DNA of 64,000 nucleotides from CALKWS01 sp035302405 (GCA_035302405.1 DATGSR010000064.1:62001-126000), one strand, 5' to 3'. Shown: positions 1 to 9,412, counted from the stretch's first letter. Numbers and translations are program-made. Notes: a model not told the origin generated them from the letters alone.

Positions 1-2754
1 GGCCACGATTCCACGGCGCACCGCCCGGATGGCGGCGCGTGCCACCGTGCGCACCTGCTCCTTGGGGGCCGCATGGGTGAGTTGGTCCAGTACGTCCAGT
101 ACTTGCTTGGCCCAACGGACGAAGTCGCCCGCAGCGAGTTCATCGCTCTCCAGGACGTCCTCCAGCGCCCGTCCGGATGCCCACCGGTGCATCGCACGCA
201 CCAGCCCGAGGTCCACCGGGTCCGTCGGCGTCAGGCCCCGGTCGGCTTCGGCTGCGGCGATTTCCCGTGCGATGCGCGCGGTGTGCCGTGCGGCCTGTGC
301 CAGGCGTCCGTCCGGGGGGCCGGGGATGGCGGGCACCGCGGGCTCATCGGAACGGGACTCGTAGAGCACCGCGGAGACCACGGCAGCCAATTGCGCCTCA
401 TCCAGGTTGTCCCAAACCCCGGAGCGCAGGCACTCGGCGAGGACCAGATCCTTCTCCGAGTACAACCGGCGCAGCCACGATCCTTGCTTGGTCAAACTCC
501 ACTGGCCGTCCTCCACCCGGAGGTAGTCCAGGGACCGCAACACGTCGCATACTCGGTCGAAATCGCGGGCGATCGAGGAGGTGCGCCCCTCGATCCGCCG
601 CATCACGCCGTCGTACTCTCGGCGAAGTTTGCGCCAGCGTTCGTACCAGCGGGCGTGCTCCTCCCGATCCGGGCACCCGTGGCAGGGGTGGGCCCGCAGC
701 TGACGTTTGAGTTCCGTCAGATCGGAGTCCGTGGCCGCGGTGGAGGGGATCTTGTGTCGTTTGCTGGCCCGTTCATCATGAGCCAGTGCCCCCAGTGCCG
801 AGCGCATCGCGGCACTGATGTCGCGGCGGGCGGCGGGTTTGCGGGGGTTGAATCCCTTGGGGATGCGTACCCGGGTCAGGGTGCGGGTTCCGTAGGGCAG
901 GTCCTGGCTGGAGAGTTTGCGTAACCGCGCATCGGCGGTAACCACCGAGACCACGGGCCCATCCAATCCGGGAGCGTTGGGCCGTTCCAGGACGACGGCG
1001 TGCCCGGAGCGCCGTCCGGACGGTAACCGGATCACGTCCCCGGGCCGCAGTTGCGCGGCCAGGTCGTTCACCGCGTCGCGTTGTGCCCTTGAACGGGCCC
1101 TGGAAAGTTCGCGTTCACGCTCGGAGATGTTGGCGCGCAACTGCATGTACTCGCCGAAGTCGCCCAGGTGGCAGGACATCGATTCGGCGTATCCGGACAT
1201 CGCTTCATCGAGTTGGCGTGCTCGGCGGGCTAGCCCCACCACACCGCGGTCAGCCTGGAACTGGGCGAAGGAGGTTTCCAGGATTTCGCGGGCCTTGGTG
1301 TGCCCGGTGCGGGCGATGAGATTGACCGCCATGTTGTAGGTGGGTCGGAAACTCGATCGCAGCGGGTAGGTCCGCCGGGAGGCGAGGCCGGCCAGCGCCA
1401 CCGGGTCCGTTCCGGAGGTGTACAGCACCACCGCATGCCCCTCGGTATCGATACCACGGCGCCCCGCCCTGCCGGTGAGTTGGGTGTACTCCCCCGGGGT
1501 GATCTCGGCGTGGGTCTGCCCGTCCCACTTGGTGAGTTTCTCCAGCACCACGCTACGGGCCGGCATGTTGATGCCGAGCGATAGCGTCTCGGTGGCGAAG
1601 ACCACCTTCACAAGCCCGGCTGTGAACAGCGCTTCCACCGTTTCCTTGAACACCGGGAGCATCCCCGCATGGTGTGCAGCCACGCCGTGGCGCAGGGCCT
1701 CGGACCAGGACCAGAAGTTCAGCACGGGAAGGTCTTCCGGCGGGAGGTCAGCGCACTTTTCCTCGATGATCGCGTCGATCTTGCGCTGTTCGGCGGGCGT
1801 GGTCAGGCTCAGACCGCTGGCCTGCAGTTGAGACACCGCAGCTTCACAGCCGGCCCGCGAGAAGATGAACACGATCGCCGGCAGCAACCCGGAACGGTCG
1901 AGCCGTTCCACCACTATTGGACGCGGTGCCGGGCGCACCATCGGGCCGCGGGGGCGCCGGTAGTTCCGGCCGCCGCGACGGGAACGCTCCCCCCGTGGAC
2001 GCTCTGCGGTCCGGATCGCTTCGATCAGGTCCGGGCTGATCGGCGGGTCCGTCCCCGGGTCCGTCGGATCCACGTCGTGGGCGTACAAGTCATACAGGCG
2101 GGAACCGACCATGACGTGCTGCCACAGCGGTACGGGGCGGCGCTCGGCCACGATCACCGCGGTGTCTCCTCGGACGGTGGAGAGCCAATCCCCGAACTCC
2201 TCGGCGTTGGAGACCGTCGCGGACAGGGAGACCACCTGCACATCCGCCGCCAGGTGCAAGATCACTTCCTCCCACACCGGGCCGCGGAATCGGTCGGCGA
2301 GGTAATGCACCTCATCCATCACCACGAAGCCCAGGCCCTTAAGGGCGGGTGAGGAGGCGTACAACATGTTGCGCAGCACCTCGGTGGTCATGACCACTAC
2401 TGGCGCCTCGGAGTTGATCGAGGTGTCTCCGGTGAGCAGCCCGACCTTGTCCGTGCCGTACACGCGCGCCAGATCCACGTACTTCTGGTTGGACAAGGCC
2501 TTGATCGGGGTGGTGTAGAAGGCCTTGCGGCCGGTGCTCAGCGCCAGTTCGACGGCGAACTCCCCCACCACGGTCTTGCCCGCACCGGTCGGTGCCGCCA
2601 CGAGCACTCCCCGCCCGTCCTGGACGGCCAGACATGCTTCCTTCTGAAAGTCGTCGAGTTCGAAGTCCAGTCTCGCGGCGAAGGCGCCGAACGGGCTGCG
2701 TTCGATCTTTGCGCGCTTGCGGGCGGCGGCGTAGCGTTCGGCCGGGCTTGGCAT
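1..2754 (-). CDS. helY: HelY, Ski2/Mtr4-type DEAD/DEAH RNA helicase (3' end off window)
   Basis: Superfamily 2 helicase of the actinobacterial HelY family, expected to act in cytoplasmic RNA metabolism. The frame starts at ATG 2754 and stays open to the window edge, giving 918 codons. Seen motifs: Walker A APTGAGKT (about residues 54-61), motif Ia TPIKALSNQ, motif II DEVHYLAD (about 147-154) and SAT (about 178-180). The last 45 codons read as a DSHCT-type C-terminus ending IRAVRRGIVA, so only a few codons should be missing. It is the last gene of the pafB-pafC-tatA-tatC-dagK-helY run, as in many actinobacteria. Confidence 0.93.
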   Translation of the reverse strand, partial: MPSPAERYAAARKRAKIERSPFGAFAARLDFELDDFQKEACLAVQDGRGVLVAAPTGAGKTVVGEFAVELALSTGRKAFYTTPIKALSNQKYVDLARVYGTDKVGLLTGDTSINSEAPVVVMTTEVLRNMLYASSPALKGLGFVVMDEVHYLADRFRGPVWEEVILHLAADVQVVSLSATVSNAEEFGDWLSTVRGDTAVIVAERRPVPLWQHVMVGSRLYDLYAHDVDPTDPGTDPPISPDLIEAIRTAERPRGERSRRGGRNYRRPRGPMVRPAPRPIVVERLDRSGLLPAIVFIFSRAGCEAAVSQLQASGLSLTTPAEQRKIDAIIEEKCADLPPEDLPVLNFWSWSEALRHGVAAHHAGMLPVFKETVEALFTAGLVKVVFATETLSLGINMPARSVVLEKLTKWDGQTHAEITPGEYTQLTGRAGRRGIDTEGHAVVLYTSGTDPVALAGLASRRTYPLRSSFRPTYNMAVNLIARTGHTKAREILETSFAQFQADRGVVGLARRARQLDEAMSGYAESMSCHLGDFGEYMQLRANISERERELSRARSRAQRDAVNDLAAQLRPGDVIRLPSGRRSGHAVVLERPNAPGLDGPVVSVVTADARLRKLSSQDLPYGTRTLTRVRIPKGFNPRKPAARRDISAAMRSALGALAHDERASKRHKIPSTAATDSDLTELKRQLRAHPCHGCPDREEHARWYERWRKLRREYDGVMRRIEGRTSSIARDFDRVCDVLRSLDYLRVEDGQWSLTKQGSWLRRLYSEKDLVLAECLRSGVWDNLDEAQLAAVVSAVLYESRSDEPAVPAIPGPPDGRLAQAARHTARIAREIAAAEADRGLTPTDPVDLGLVRAMHRWASGRALEDVLESDELAAGDFVRWAKQVLDVLDQLTHAAPKEQVRTVARAAIRAVRRGIVA

Positions 2755-2778
2755 ATCCCCACCCTATGTGCAGTCCGA

Positions 2779-2835
2779 CGGGCCAGCAGGAGCGTCTTGC
2801 GTGGCCCGGGGTCGGGCCAGCAGGAGCGCCTTGCG
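2779..2835. repeat. Two-copy 23-bp direct repeat, intergenic
   Basis: In the 218-bp spacer between dagK and helY, a 23-bp unit beginning CGGGCCAGCAGGAGCG occurs at 2779-2801 and 2813-2835, differing at one base. It is one of several short tandem arrays in this window. No gene is seen in the spacer. Confidence 0.7.
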
Positions 2836-2972
2836 GCGACCCGCCGTCGGCCACGAGGCACTCGCATCCGCGCACGTGCCTCCCCACGAACGGCGATCAG
2901 CACTTGATCACCAACTTGGCCGGCTCCGGTGACGACCATCGCAGCCCACGCTTCGGAACCGGGCTTCGTTAG

Positions 2973-3917
2973 TCAGCGCCGGTGGGCCGGCCGCGTGCGG
3001 GGTGCGGGCGCTAGGAGTGGCACGGCCGCGGGCATCACCCTGGCCTGTAACGGCAGGGCCGCAAGGTCCTCACCGTCGCCGAAGGCGCGTGGTGGAGGGG
3101 CACCGTCGCCCGGTTCGATCGTAACCTCACGGGCCCGGACGATCCGCACCGCCGGGTGGCCGACATGGGTGCCCCGGTACAGGCGCGGAAAGACCCGCAC
3201 GATCTCACGACGGCTCAGGCCGTCGGCGATTACGACGTCCATGAACCCATCGTCGACCAGCGCGTCGGGCGCGATCCGCAGGCCGCCACCGAATGTGGGG
3301 GCGTTGGCCAGTGCCACCAACGTCGCCGTCTGCTCCTGCGCCTGCCCATCGACCGTGATCCGATAGGAATAGGGACGAAACGTGGCCAGTTCCGCCACCA
3401 CACCACGCAGGTAACGTGCTGCTCCCCGAGGCCAGCGATAGGTGTTCGCGCGGGCGTTGACAGCGGCATCCAGTCCGGCGGAGAGGACGCACGCGGTCCA
3501 CCGGGGCACGCGGCTCGGCTCTGCGGGTGAATGACTGGCGATAGCGTCGATGTGTCGCGGCCCGTGCTCCAACGCGGTCAGGATCGTGCGCACGGCGGCG
3601 CGCACGTCGCCAACGGGGATCCCCAGTTCCCGGGCCAGGTCGTTGCCCGATCCGGCAGGAATCACACCCAGGTGGACCCCCGTCCCGGCGATCGCGTTCA
3701 CCCCTAGATGCGCCATCCCGTCCCCGCCAACCACCACCAGGGCCTGAATCCGGTCCAAAGCGGCGCGGGCGCGCGCAAGTGCGTGATCCGCGTCCTGACC
3801 GGTCAGGTCGAGGGGCCGCATCCCGTGGTGCCGCAACGCGGCGAACACTTCCTCTCCCCGGTACCGTGCCCGACCGTGGCCCGCGGAGGGGTTGACCACG
3901 ACCCCCACCGCGGTCAT
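2973..3917 (-). CDS. dagK: Diacylglycerol kinase family lipid kinase (DagK/YegS)
   Basis: Predicted ATP-dependent lipid kinase of 314 residues, phosphorylating diacylglycerol or a related membrane lipid at the inner face of the membrane. Family signs: N-terminal VVVNPSAGHGRA, nucleotide-binding loop VVVGGDGMAHLG (about residues 62-73), PAGSGNDLARELG, and a C-terminal FGDGE segment that carries the catalytic Asp in this family. Met instead of Thr after GGDG is common in actinobacterial members. An SD-like GGGAGGCGG precedes the ATG. It is separated from tatC by 249 bp containing a tandem repeat, so it may be transcribed on its own. The natural lipid substrate is not shown by the sequence. Confidence 0.88.
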   Translation of the reverse strand: MTAVGVVVNPSAGHGRARYRGEEVFAALRHHGMRPLDLTGQDADHALARARAALDRIQALVVVGGDGMAHLGVNAIAGTGVHLGVIPAGSGNDLARELGIPVGDVRAAVRTILTALEHGPRHIDAIASHSPAEPSRVPRWTACVLSAGLDAAVNARANTYRWPRGAARYLRGVVAELATFRPYSYRITVDGQAQEQTATLVALANAPTFGGGLRIAPDALVDDGFMDVVIADGLSRREIVRVFPRLYRGTHVGHPAVRIVRAREVTIEPGDGAPPPRAFGDGEDLAALPLQARVMPAAVPLLAPAPRTRPAHRR

Positions 3918-3980
3918 CCGTCCGCCTCCCGTGGCCGCGCCGCTGATTCGTAACGCGCACTGTGCGCGCTCCCGCAGGTC

Positions 3981-4061
3981 GAGAGACCTTGCGCCCGCCA
4001 GTCGGGTGAGAGGGCTTGCGCCCGCCAGCCGGGTGGGAGGGCTTGCGTGCGCCAGTCGGCC
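3981..4061. repeat. 27-bp tandem repeat, three imperfect copies
   Basis: Units at 3981-4007, 4008-4034 and 4035-4061, with core TTGCGCCCGCCAGCCGGGT, lie in the 249-bp spacer upstream of dagK. A 27-bp period also appears inside the DUF349 gene (58027-58080). I see no coding potential beyond shadow frames. Confidence 0.8.
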
Positions 4062-4150
4062 CGATGGCTATCCAGAGTGCAGGCCGCGGCGGGAACGCCA
4101 CTGTCATGGTGGCGCACGTCCCGCCGCCGCCCCGAAGGGCGCCCGCTCAC

Positions 4151-4184
4151 GCCTCGCCGGCCGGTCTCATGCCGGCGGTGAGGC
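4151..4184 (-). terminator. Possible hairpin terminator at the end of tatC
   Basis: Arms GCCGGC (4156-4161 and 4171-4176), extended by GCCTC/GAGGC with a bulge, flank the tatC stop codon. There is no T-tract, which is usual in high-GC actinobacteria. It could end the pafB-pafC-tat transcript ahead of dagK. Inference from structure only. Confidence 0.35.
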
Positions 4185-5087
4185 GGGCGGGTTTCGACGC
4201 TCGGCGTCGGGCCGCTCCCCCGGCGAGCCGGTCTGCGAGGCGACTGACGTGCTCACGTCCGCCGGCGAGGCGTTCGCCGCCGCACTGGCCTCCGGCTGAC
4301 CCGCCTCGTTCTGGAGTGCTTGCCTCTTGTCGCGACGGCGGTCACGCAGCACGCAGATTCCCACTGCCAGGAAGTACAGAATGATCACCGGGATGGCCAT
4401 CAGGACGAAGGTGACCGGATCGGCGGTGGGTGTGGCCAGTGCCGCGATGACGAAGATCAGGATGACCGCCCATCGCCAGCCCTTCAGCCACGTGATACCG
4501 CGGACCACGCCAAGGAACGTCAGCGCCACCATGATCAACGGCAACAGGAAGGCGAATCCGAAGATCAGCACGAACTGCATGACGAACTTCAGGTACACCG
4601 ACGCATTGATGAAGTTCGATGCCGTATTGCCATCGGGAGTGAACTGGGTCAGTAGACGTACGGTGTTCGGTAGGGCGATCCACGCCATCGCCACGCCACC
4701 GGAGAACAACGGCACACCGGCGCCCACGAACGCCAGGGAGTAACGCTTCTCCTTCGTCGTCAGGCCGGGGTTGATGAACGCCCAGATTTGGTACATCCAC
4801 CACGGGCTGGAGACGACCAGACCGACGGTGAGGGCGACCCGCACCTTGACGTCCAGGGTGGACGTGACGTCCTGGAAGTTCAGCCGCGCGTCAAGCCCCT
4901 CGGCCTGGAGCCGCTGGATCGGCTCCTGCATGACCTCCAACACCGGGTCGGACAGGAACCACCCCGCGACCGCGCCGGCGAGGACGCCCAGTGCGCCAAG
5001 GATGAACCGGCGTCGCAACTCCTTCAGGTGGGCCGCCAGGGACATCCGTCCCTCTGGGTTGGTACGCCGGGTGGTGCGCTGCGCCAC
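4167..5087 (-). CDS. tatC: TatC, twin-arginine translocase subunit
   Basis: Integral membrane core of the Tat system, which exports folded proteins and, with TatB where present, recognises the twin-arginine signal peptide. The 306-residue protein starts with a charged segment containing HLKELRRRF, the family's N-terminal signature. Six hydrophobic spans follow, with conserved SSPWWMYQIWAFINPGL in the centre. The last ~60 residues are an Ala/Pro/Ser-rich cytoplasmic tail, longer than in enteric TatC. Two bases separate it from tatA, so the two are co-transcribed. Confidence 0.96.
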   Translation of the reverse strand: MAQRTTRRTNPEGRMSLAAHLKELRRRFILGALGVLAGAVAGWFLSDPVLEVMQEPIQRLQAEGLDARLNFQDVTSTLDVKVRVALTVGLVVSSPWWMYQIWAFINPGLTTKEKRYSLAFVGAGVPLFSGGVAMAWIALPNTVRLLTQFTPDGNTASNFINASVYLKFVMQFVLIFGFAFLLPLIMVALTFLGVVRGITWLKGWRWAVILIFVIAALATPTADPVTFVLMAIPVIILYFLAVGICVLRDRRRDKRQALQNEAGQPEASAAANASPADVSTSVASQTGSPGERPDAERRNPPASPPA

Positions 5088-5089
5088 CC

Positions 5090-5356
5090 CTACTTCGGGG
5101 GTTCAGCCGAATGCTGGGTGGGCTGCTCGGTGTTCTGCGGCGGGGGTGTCGGCGTGACCGTGGGCTGGTCGTAGGAGATAGTGGCATTGGCGGAGGAACT
5201 ATTGCCGTCACCATCTTCCTGAAGTTCGCTGACTTCCTTCTTGAAGATCTTCAGCGACTTACCGACGCTACCGGCGAGGCCGGGCAACTTGTTGGCGCCG
5301 AAGAGCAGCACGATCACTAGGAAGAGGACGACCCAGAAGGCCGGATTGCGGAGCAT
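5090..5356 (-). CDS. tatA: TatA/E family twin-arginine translocase subunit
   Basis: Pore-forming subunit of the Tat export system, 88 residues. It has one N-terminal transmembrane helix (about residues 6-21), the hinge FGANKLPGLAGSVG and an amphipathic helix (KSLKIFKKEVSEL), all as expected for TatA. The tail is Ser/Pro/Thr-rich and probably disordered. It lies immediately upstream of tatC. No tatB is seen in the window; in actinobacteria it is usually elsewhere. Confidence 0.94.
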   Translation of the reverse strand: MLRNPAFWVVLFLVIVLLFGANKLPGLAGSVGKSLKIFKKEVSELQEDGDGNSSSANATISYDQPTVTPTPPPQNTEQPTQHSAEPPK

Positions 5357-5459
5357 GTTTTTCCCTCCACGACGAGGCGGGTTTAGTTTCAGTCTACCGT
5401 CAGGCTAACCGTCTGTCGTCGCGCCTTCGCGAACGCCGGGTGAATTCTTCGCCACATGG

Positions 5460-5789
5460 TCAAAACGGTTGACCAAGTTGGCGCCAACGTGCAAAGGCGC
5501 GATCACGGCGGGCCTGCTTGCGTTCGGCGCGTGCCGACCGGATGTCGTGCCGGCGCTGCGAGAACACCTCGCGCTCGGCGTCGGACGCCATGATGTCCGG
5601 GCTGAACACCGGATCCGCGTGGGCCTGCTGGAGTTCGGCGACCTTCGCAGCCAGGTCACCAGTGACTTCGGCCGCCCGGCCGAGTTCCTCCAGCAGCGGG
5701 CGGATCGATCGGCGCCAGAGCCGCCAACCCAGGTATGCGAAGAACGCCAACGCGCCCACGATCAGCACTGCCCAGATCGCGAACCACAT
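5460..5789 (-). CDS. Small single-span membrane protein, unknown function
   Basis: A 109-residue protein with one N-terminal membrane helix (about residues 2-22) followed by a charged, helix-forming cytoplasmic part. This part contains LLEELGRAAEVTGDLAAKVAEL, a likely coiled coil split here by its heptads, and an Arg/Lys/Ala-rich end. I do not recognise a named family. It lies between pafC and tatA on the same strand, with 100 bp to each neighbour, so it may be an envelope protein of the same transcript. Start ATG 5789 is the first in frame. Confidence 0.7.
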   Translation of the reverse strand: MWFAIWAVLIVGALAFFAYLGWRLWRRSIRPLLEELGRAAEVTGDLAAKVAELQQAHADPVFSPDIMASDAEREVFSQRRHDIRSARAERKQARRDRAFARWRQLGQPF

Positions 5790-5889
5790 GCAGGCAGTCT
5801 AGGGGGTCGAGCCGGGCGGGGACTCCCACGGCCCCGGGACCGAACGGTCGTGCGCCGGTAGAGGATGCCGGTGCGGCGTGTTTTGGCGG

Positions 5890-6855
5890 TCAGGAGAGTT
5901 CGTCGTAGGCCGCTACCGCATCCCGGGCATATCGGGCGAGGTCGCGCCGGATGTCCTCGGGCTCCACACCGAGCACATCAGGGCCCAGGGCGAGCACGAG
6001 GTTGCGGAGCCAGGATAGGTCGAGGACGTCCACATGCACCGCGAAATCGCCCTCGCCCAGTTCCTCCAATTCGGCGACCGGCACGTGTTCGGCCACCCAC
6101 CTGGCGCGTGAGGCCAGCTCGAGTCGGACCCGCCACCTCGCCTGGGACAACTCGGGGTTCGGGCTGTCGGTGAAGGTGATATCCGGGTGATCCTGTGCGG
6201 GGGTGCTGAGCACCTCCAGATCCAGGATCCGATCGACCCGGAACTGGCGCACGCCCTGGGCGCGGTAGCACCACGCGTGGAGGAAGTAGCGGTGGGAATC
6301 GGTGAGCAGGCGGATCGGGTCGGCGGTGCGTTCGGAGGTTTCGTCGGCCGCCGAGACATATCGAAGCCGCAGTTGGCGGCGTTGTTCGATCGCATCTCCG
6401 ATGAGTTCCAGGTGCCCGGTCATCGAGGAGGGGTCGGTATGGACCTCCACGGCGCCGGCCGCTTCGGCCGCACCACCGGCTGCGGCCGTCAGTTTCTCCA
6501 GGGCGGAGACCACGACTGCCTGTTCGCCAATGCCCGGGGTGTCCGCCAGGGAGCGCAGCGCCACCAGCAGCGCCACGGCCTCCCCGGCGCCCAGACGTAA
6601 GGGGGTATCCATGCCCTGCGGTTCAACCAGGGTGAGGATGTTGCGTTCCCGATCGTCGGCGGAGAAGTCGATCAGGTCGGTGTGTTGGTAACCGGGGGTT
6701 CCGGAGACCCACAACGTATCGACGTCGGTGAGGACCTGGGCTTCGCTCACCCCGAAATGCTCGGCAACCTGGGTAACGCTCACCCCCGGATGGTCATCCA
6801 GGTAGGCCACCAGCGCGAGCAGCCGTACCAACCGGTCCACGGACGTTTCGGCCAT
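5890..6855 (-). CDS. pafC: PafC, WYL-domain transcriptional regulator
   Basis: Second subunit of the PafBC DNA-damage response activator, which in mycobacteria controls LexA/RecA-independent repair genes. An N-terminal winged HTH (about residues 5-60) is followed by a WYL domain with RYFLHAWCYRAQGVRQFR and a C-terminal extension. I place the start at ATG 6855 because GGGAGGGG lies at good spacing; a GTG at 6861 that overlaps the pafB stop is the alternative. About 321 residues. Translation is probably coupled to pafB. Confidence 0.9.
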   Translation of the reverse strand: MAETSVDRLVRLLALVAYLDDHPGVSVTQVAEHFGVSEAQVLTDVDTLWVSGTPGYQHTDLIDFSADDRERNILTLVEPQGMDTPLRLGAGEAVALLVALRSLADTPGIGEQAVVVSALEKLTAAAGGAAEAAGAVEVHTDPSSMTGHLELIGDAIEQRRQLRLRYVSAADETSERTADPIRLLTDSHRYFLHAWCYRAQGVRQFRVDRILDLEVLSTPAQDHPDITFTDSPNPELSQARWRVRLELASRARWVAEHVPVAELEELGEGDFAVHVDVLDLSWLRNLVLALGPDVLGVEPEDIRRDLARYARDAVAAYDELS

Positions 6856-6857
6856 CC

Positions 6858-7844
6858 TCACCCCTCCCCCCTGACGCCGATGGCGGCCAACTCGGCCACC
6901 GCATGTAACCGGCGCAGCACATTGTCGCGAACCTCCGGCGGGTGTAGCACCACCACGGCGGCGCCGTAGCCGGCGATCTCCTCGGCCAGCAGGTCCGGGT
7001 CGGCGGTGTCGAGTTCGACGATGTCTCGGCGCGGGCCGCCGTTTGCGGCGGTGTCATGAGCCGGCTCTCCCACCGCTCGGGCTCGCAGGGCGGCGGCGCG
7101 TCCCGGGAGCACGGCAAGTCGCACCCGGGTTCGGTGCGCCGCAGCAGTGGTGGGTGGCATTCCTTCCGGTAAGGCCACCTCCCCCGCTTCACCTGTCCGT
7201 CGTGCTCGACCGATGATCCGCGACAGCCGGAAGTGACGCTCGGCCTGCCGGTCCCGGTCGAACCCCACCAGGTACCAACCACGGTCCTTGGCATACAACC
7301 GCCAGGGTTCCACCGTGCGCCGCGCGGTGGAGCCGGTGCTGGCCGCACGATAGTCGAACCGCACCGGCTGGCGCGCCATGATCGCCTCGAGCAGCGTCTC
7401 GAACACATCCCCCGGGCCGCGCACCCGCAGCGCAGTCGCTGGTTCCAGGTCCTGGGCGTGGGGTGTGGTGGCGCGCAGTTTCGTCAGTCCTCGGCGGGCC
7501 TGGGCGGCCAGACTGGAGTCCTGCCACACCTCTGCCGCCAGGGACAACACCCCGATCTCCGCCGGAGTGAAGTCCACGGCCGGCAGCGCGTACTCGCTGG
7601 TGTCGATCCGGTATCCGACGTCATCCTCATGGGTGGAGTCCGTGACTGTGGTCAGCGGCACGCCCAGCGCACGTAACGCGTCCTTGTCACGCTCGAACAT
7701 CCGCTCGAACGCGGCGTCCGATGATGCGTCGGCGTACCCGGCCACGTTCGCCCGAATCTGCGCCTTGGTCATCCGGTGCGGCGTGTGGGAAAGGGCGATC
7801 ACCAACGCCAATAGTCGTTCCGCGGCGTCCAGGCGAGCACTCAT
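6858..7844 (-). CDS. pafB: PafB, WYL-domain transcriptional regulator
   Basis: Partner of PafC, 328 residues, with an N-terminal HTH (AERLLALVIALSHTPHRMTKAQI in two pieces: AERLLALVIAL and HRMTKAQI) and a WYL domain. The name-giving residues are in GWYLVGFDRDR, followed by RHFRLSRI. WYL domains bind ligands; PafBC is reported to respond to single-stranded DNA. It is the first gene of the leftward run to tatC and is divergent from the DUF3866 gene with a 50-bp gap. The Pup ligase gene pafA, its usual upstream neighbour, is absent here. Confidence 0.92.
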   Translation of the reverse strand: MSARLDAAERLLALVIALSHTPHRMTKAQIRANVAGYADASSDAAFERMFERDKDALRALGVPLTTVTDSTHEDDVGYRIDTSEYALPAVDFTPAEIGVLSLAAEVWQDSSLAAQARRGLTKLRATTPHAQDLEPATALRVRGPGDVFETLLEAIMARQPVRFDYRAASTGSTARRTVEPWRLYAKDRGWYLVGFDRDRQAERHFRLSRIIGRARRTGEAGEVALPEGMPPTTAAAHRTRVRLAVLPGRAAALRARAVGEPAHDTAANGGPRRDIVELDTADPDLLAEEIAGYGAAVVVLHPPEVRDNVLRRLHAVAELAAIGVRGEG

Positions 7845-7894
7845 ACCCCCACGTTAGTGCCCACCGGGGGGCCGGAGCCTGTAGGTTGCCCCAC

Positions 7895-9013
7895 GTGATC
7901 ACGTGGCGTTCGGGAGAAGTGGCTTCGCTGGGCAGATCCTGGCACGGCGCCCAGGAACTACTCGTGCTGGTGGGAACCGAACAGATACGGGCCCTCGCCT
8001 ATCCCGACCTCGTCGGCACACCGCGAATCGGCGATCGGGTGTTGCTGAACACCACTGCCCTGGCCAGGGGTCTTGGCACCGGGGGCTATGCCTTCGTGGT
8101 GGCGATCCCCGACCGGCTGCCCCCCGACCCGCCACGGGAGCCGGGCCACATCGTCAAGGCGCGCTACACCCCGCTGCAAGCCATGGTGCTGACCGCCGAT
8201 GAGGAAGAGTCACCACACCACCCGGCATTGTCCGACGCCGAGGACCTGCACGGAATGCCAGTAGTGGTAGCGGACCTGCATTCGGCGGTACCGGCGATTC
8301 TCGCCGCAGCACGCTGGAGAGCGGAACGACACGGGCGCTCCGCACCCAAGGTGGCCTACCTGATGACCGACGACGCGGCGCTGCCGGCGTGGTTCTCCCG
8401 TACGGTGGCGGGATTGGCCGACGCAGGCTGGCTGGCCGCCACCATCACGGTGGGGCAAGCCTTCGGTGGCGATTATGAAGCGGTGAGTTTGCACTCCGGA
8501 CTACTCACTGCCGCCCAGGTCATCGGCGCAGACTTCGCCGTCGTGGCGCAGGGGCCGGGTAACGCCGGCACCGGTACCCGGTTCGGGTTCTCCGGGGTCG
8601 GAGCGGGTGAGGCGTTGAACGCGACCGTGAGCCTGCGTGGGACGCCGGTGGCGGCCCTGCGGGTGTCGGGGGCAGACCCCCGGGGCCGGCACTACGGCAT
8701 CTCCCATCACTCGCTGACCGCGCTGACGCGGGTGGCGCTGCGACCAGCGCAGGTCCCTGTGCCGGCTCTGGGCGAGCAGACCGTATTGCGTGAGGTGGCC
8801 GATCGGATCGAGGCGCAACTCCCTGCCCTGCGCGCTGCGGGCCACCACCTGCACCATCACGGAGTTTCCGGGTTGCTTCAGGCGCTTCGGCACAGCCCGG
8901 TGCCCCTGTCCACGATGGGGCGAGGGCTGGAGCAGGACCCGTCGGCGTTCCTAGCGGCGGCCGTCGCCGGGGTCCACGTCGCGGGCCTCGTGGGCGGCAA
9001 CGAGCGCGGCTAA
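7895..9013 (+). CDS. DUF3866 family protein
   Basis: Conserved actinobacterial/firmicute protein of unknown function, 372 residues from GTG 7895. This start (MITWRSGEVASLG) fits the family; the open frame upstream lies antisense to pafB. Family-like segments are LVLVGTEQIRALAYPDLVG, VLLNTTALARGLGTGG, VVAQGPGNAGTGTRFGFSG and HYGISHHSLTALTRVAL. The protein looks soluble. Its 3' end overlaps the convergent PH-domain gene by 63 bp. I know no experimentally established role for this family. Confidence 0.85.
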   Translation: MITWRSGEVASLGRSWHGAQELLVLVGTEQIRALAYPDLVGTPRIGDRVLLNTTALARGLGTGGYAFVVAIPDRLPPDPPREPGHIVKARYTPLQAMVLTADEEESPHHPALSDAEDLHGMPVVVADLHSAVPAILAAARWRAERHGRSAPKVAYLMTDDAALPAWFSRTVAGLADAGWLAATITVGQAFGGDYEAVSLHSGLLTAAQVIGADFAVVAQGPGNAGTGTRFGFSGVGAGEALNATVSLRGTPVAALRVSGADPRGRHYGISHHSLTALTRVALRPAQVPVPALGEQTVLREVADRIEAQLPALRAAGHHLHHHGVSGLLQALRHSPVPLSTMGRGLEQDPSAFLAAAVAGVHVAGLVGGNERG

Positions 9014-9412
9014 CCGGGAGGCCTCCTCGCGGGCGTAGGTGCCGTCGGCGCGTTGAACGGCCATCACCGACAGCACGGTGCCGTCCGAGATGTCCAACTG
9101 CACCCAGGGACGGTCCCCGAAGCGCACCGAGACGACGCGTTCCCAAGGCAGGTGGTGTCGCAACACGATGTTGTAGACGCGCAGTCCCTGCCGGTCGGGC
9201 ACCGCCCGCACCAGCAGGACCCGCATCAAGAACGTGACAGCGAGTACGAGCAGGATCGCGATCGCGGCGATGTGCGTGGTGTAGTCGGCTTCGTACCGCA
9301 CCATGGTCACGATCAGGAACGCGGAACCACCGATCCAAACCGCCAGCAGCAGCGGGATGACCACCCGCACCGCGCGGGGGCGGAAGGTGCGGAACGGGTC
9401 GTCGGTACTCAT
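8951..9412 (-). CDS. PH-domain membrane protein
   Basis: A 153-residue protein with two transmembrane helices (about residues 16-36 and 44-66) followed by a bacterial PH-like domain with RAVPDRQGLRVYNIVLRHH (family pattern), LPWERVVSVRF and WVQLDISDGTVLSV. Such proteins often lie next to hisG in actinobacteria. It ends opposite the end of the DUF3866 gene (63-bp overlap of coding ends). Only 7 bases separate it from the hisG end side, so it is upstream in the minus direction of nothing but the convergent gene. Function unknown. Confidence 0.82.
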   Translation of the reverse strand: MSTDDPFRTFRPRAVRVVIPLLLAVWIGGSAFLIVTMVRYEADYTTHIAAIAILLVLAVTFLMRVLLVRAVPDRQGLRVYNIVLRHHLPWERVVSVRFGDRPWVQLDISDGTVLSVMAVQRADGTYAREEASRLAALVAAHEARDVDPGDGRR

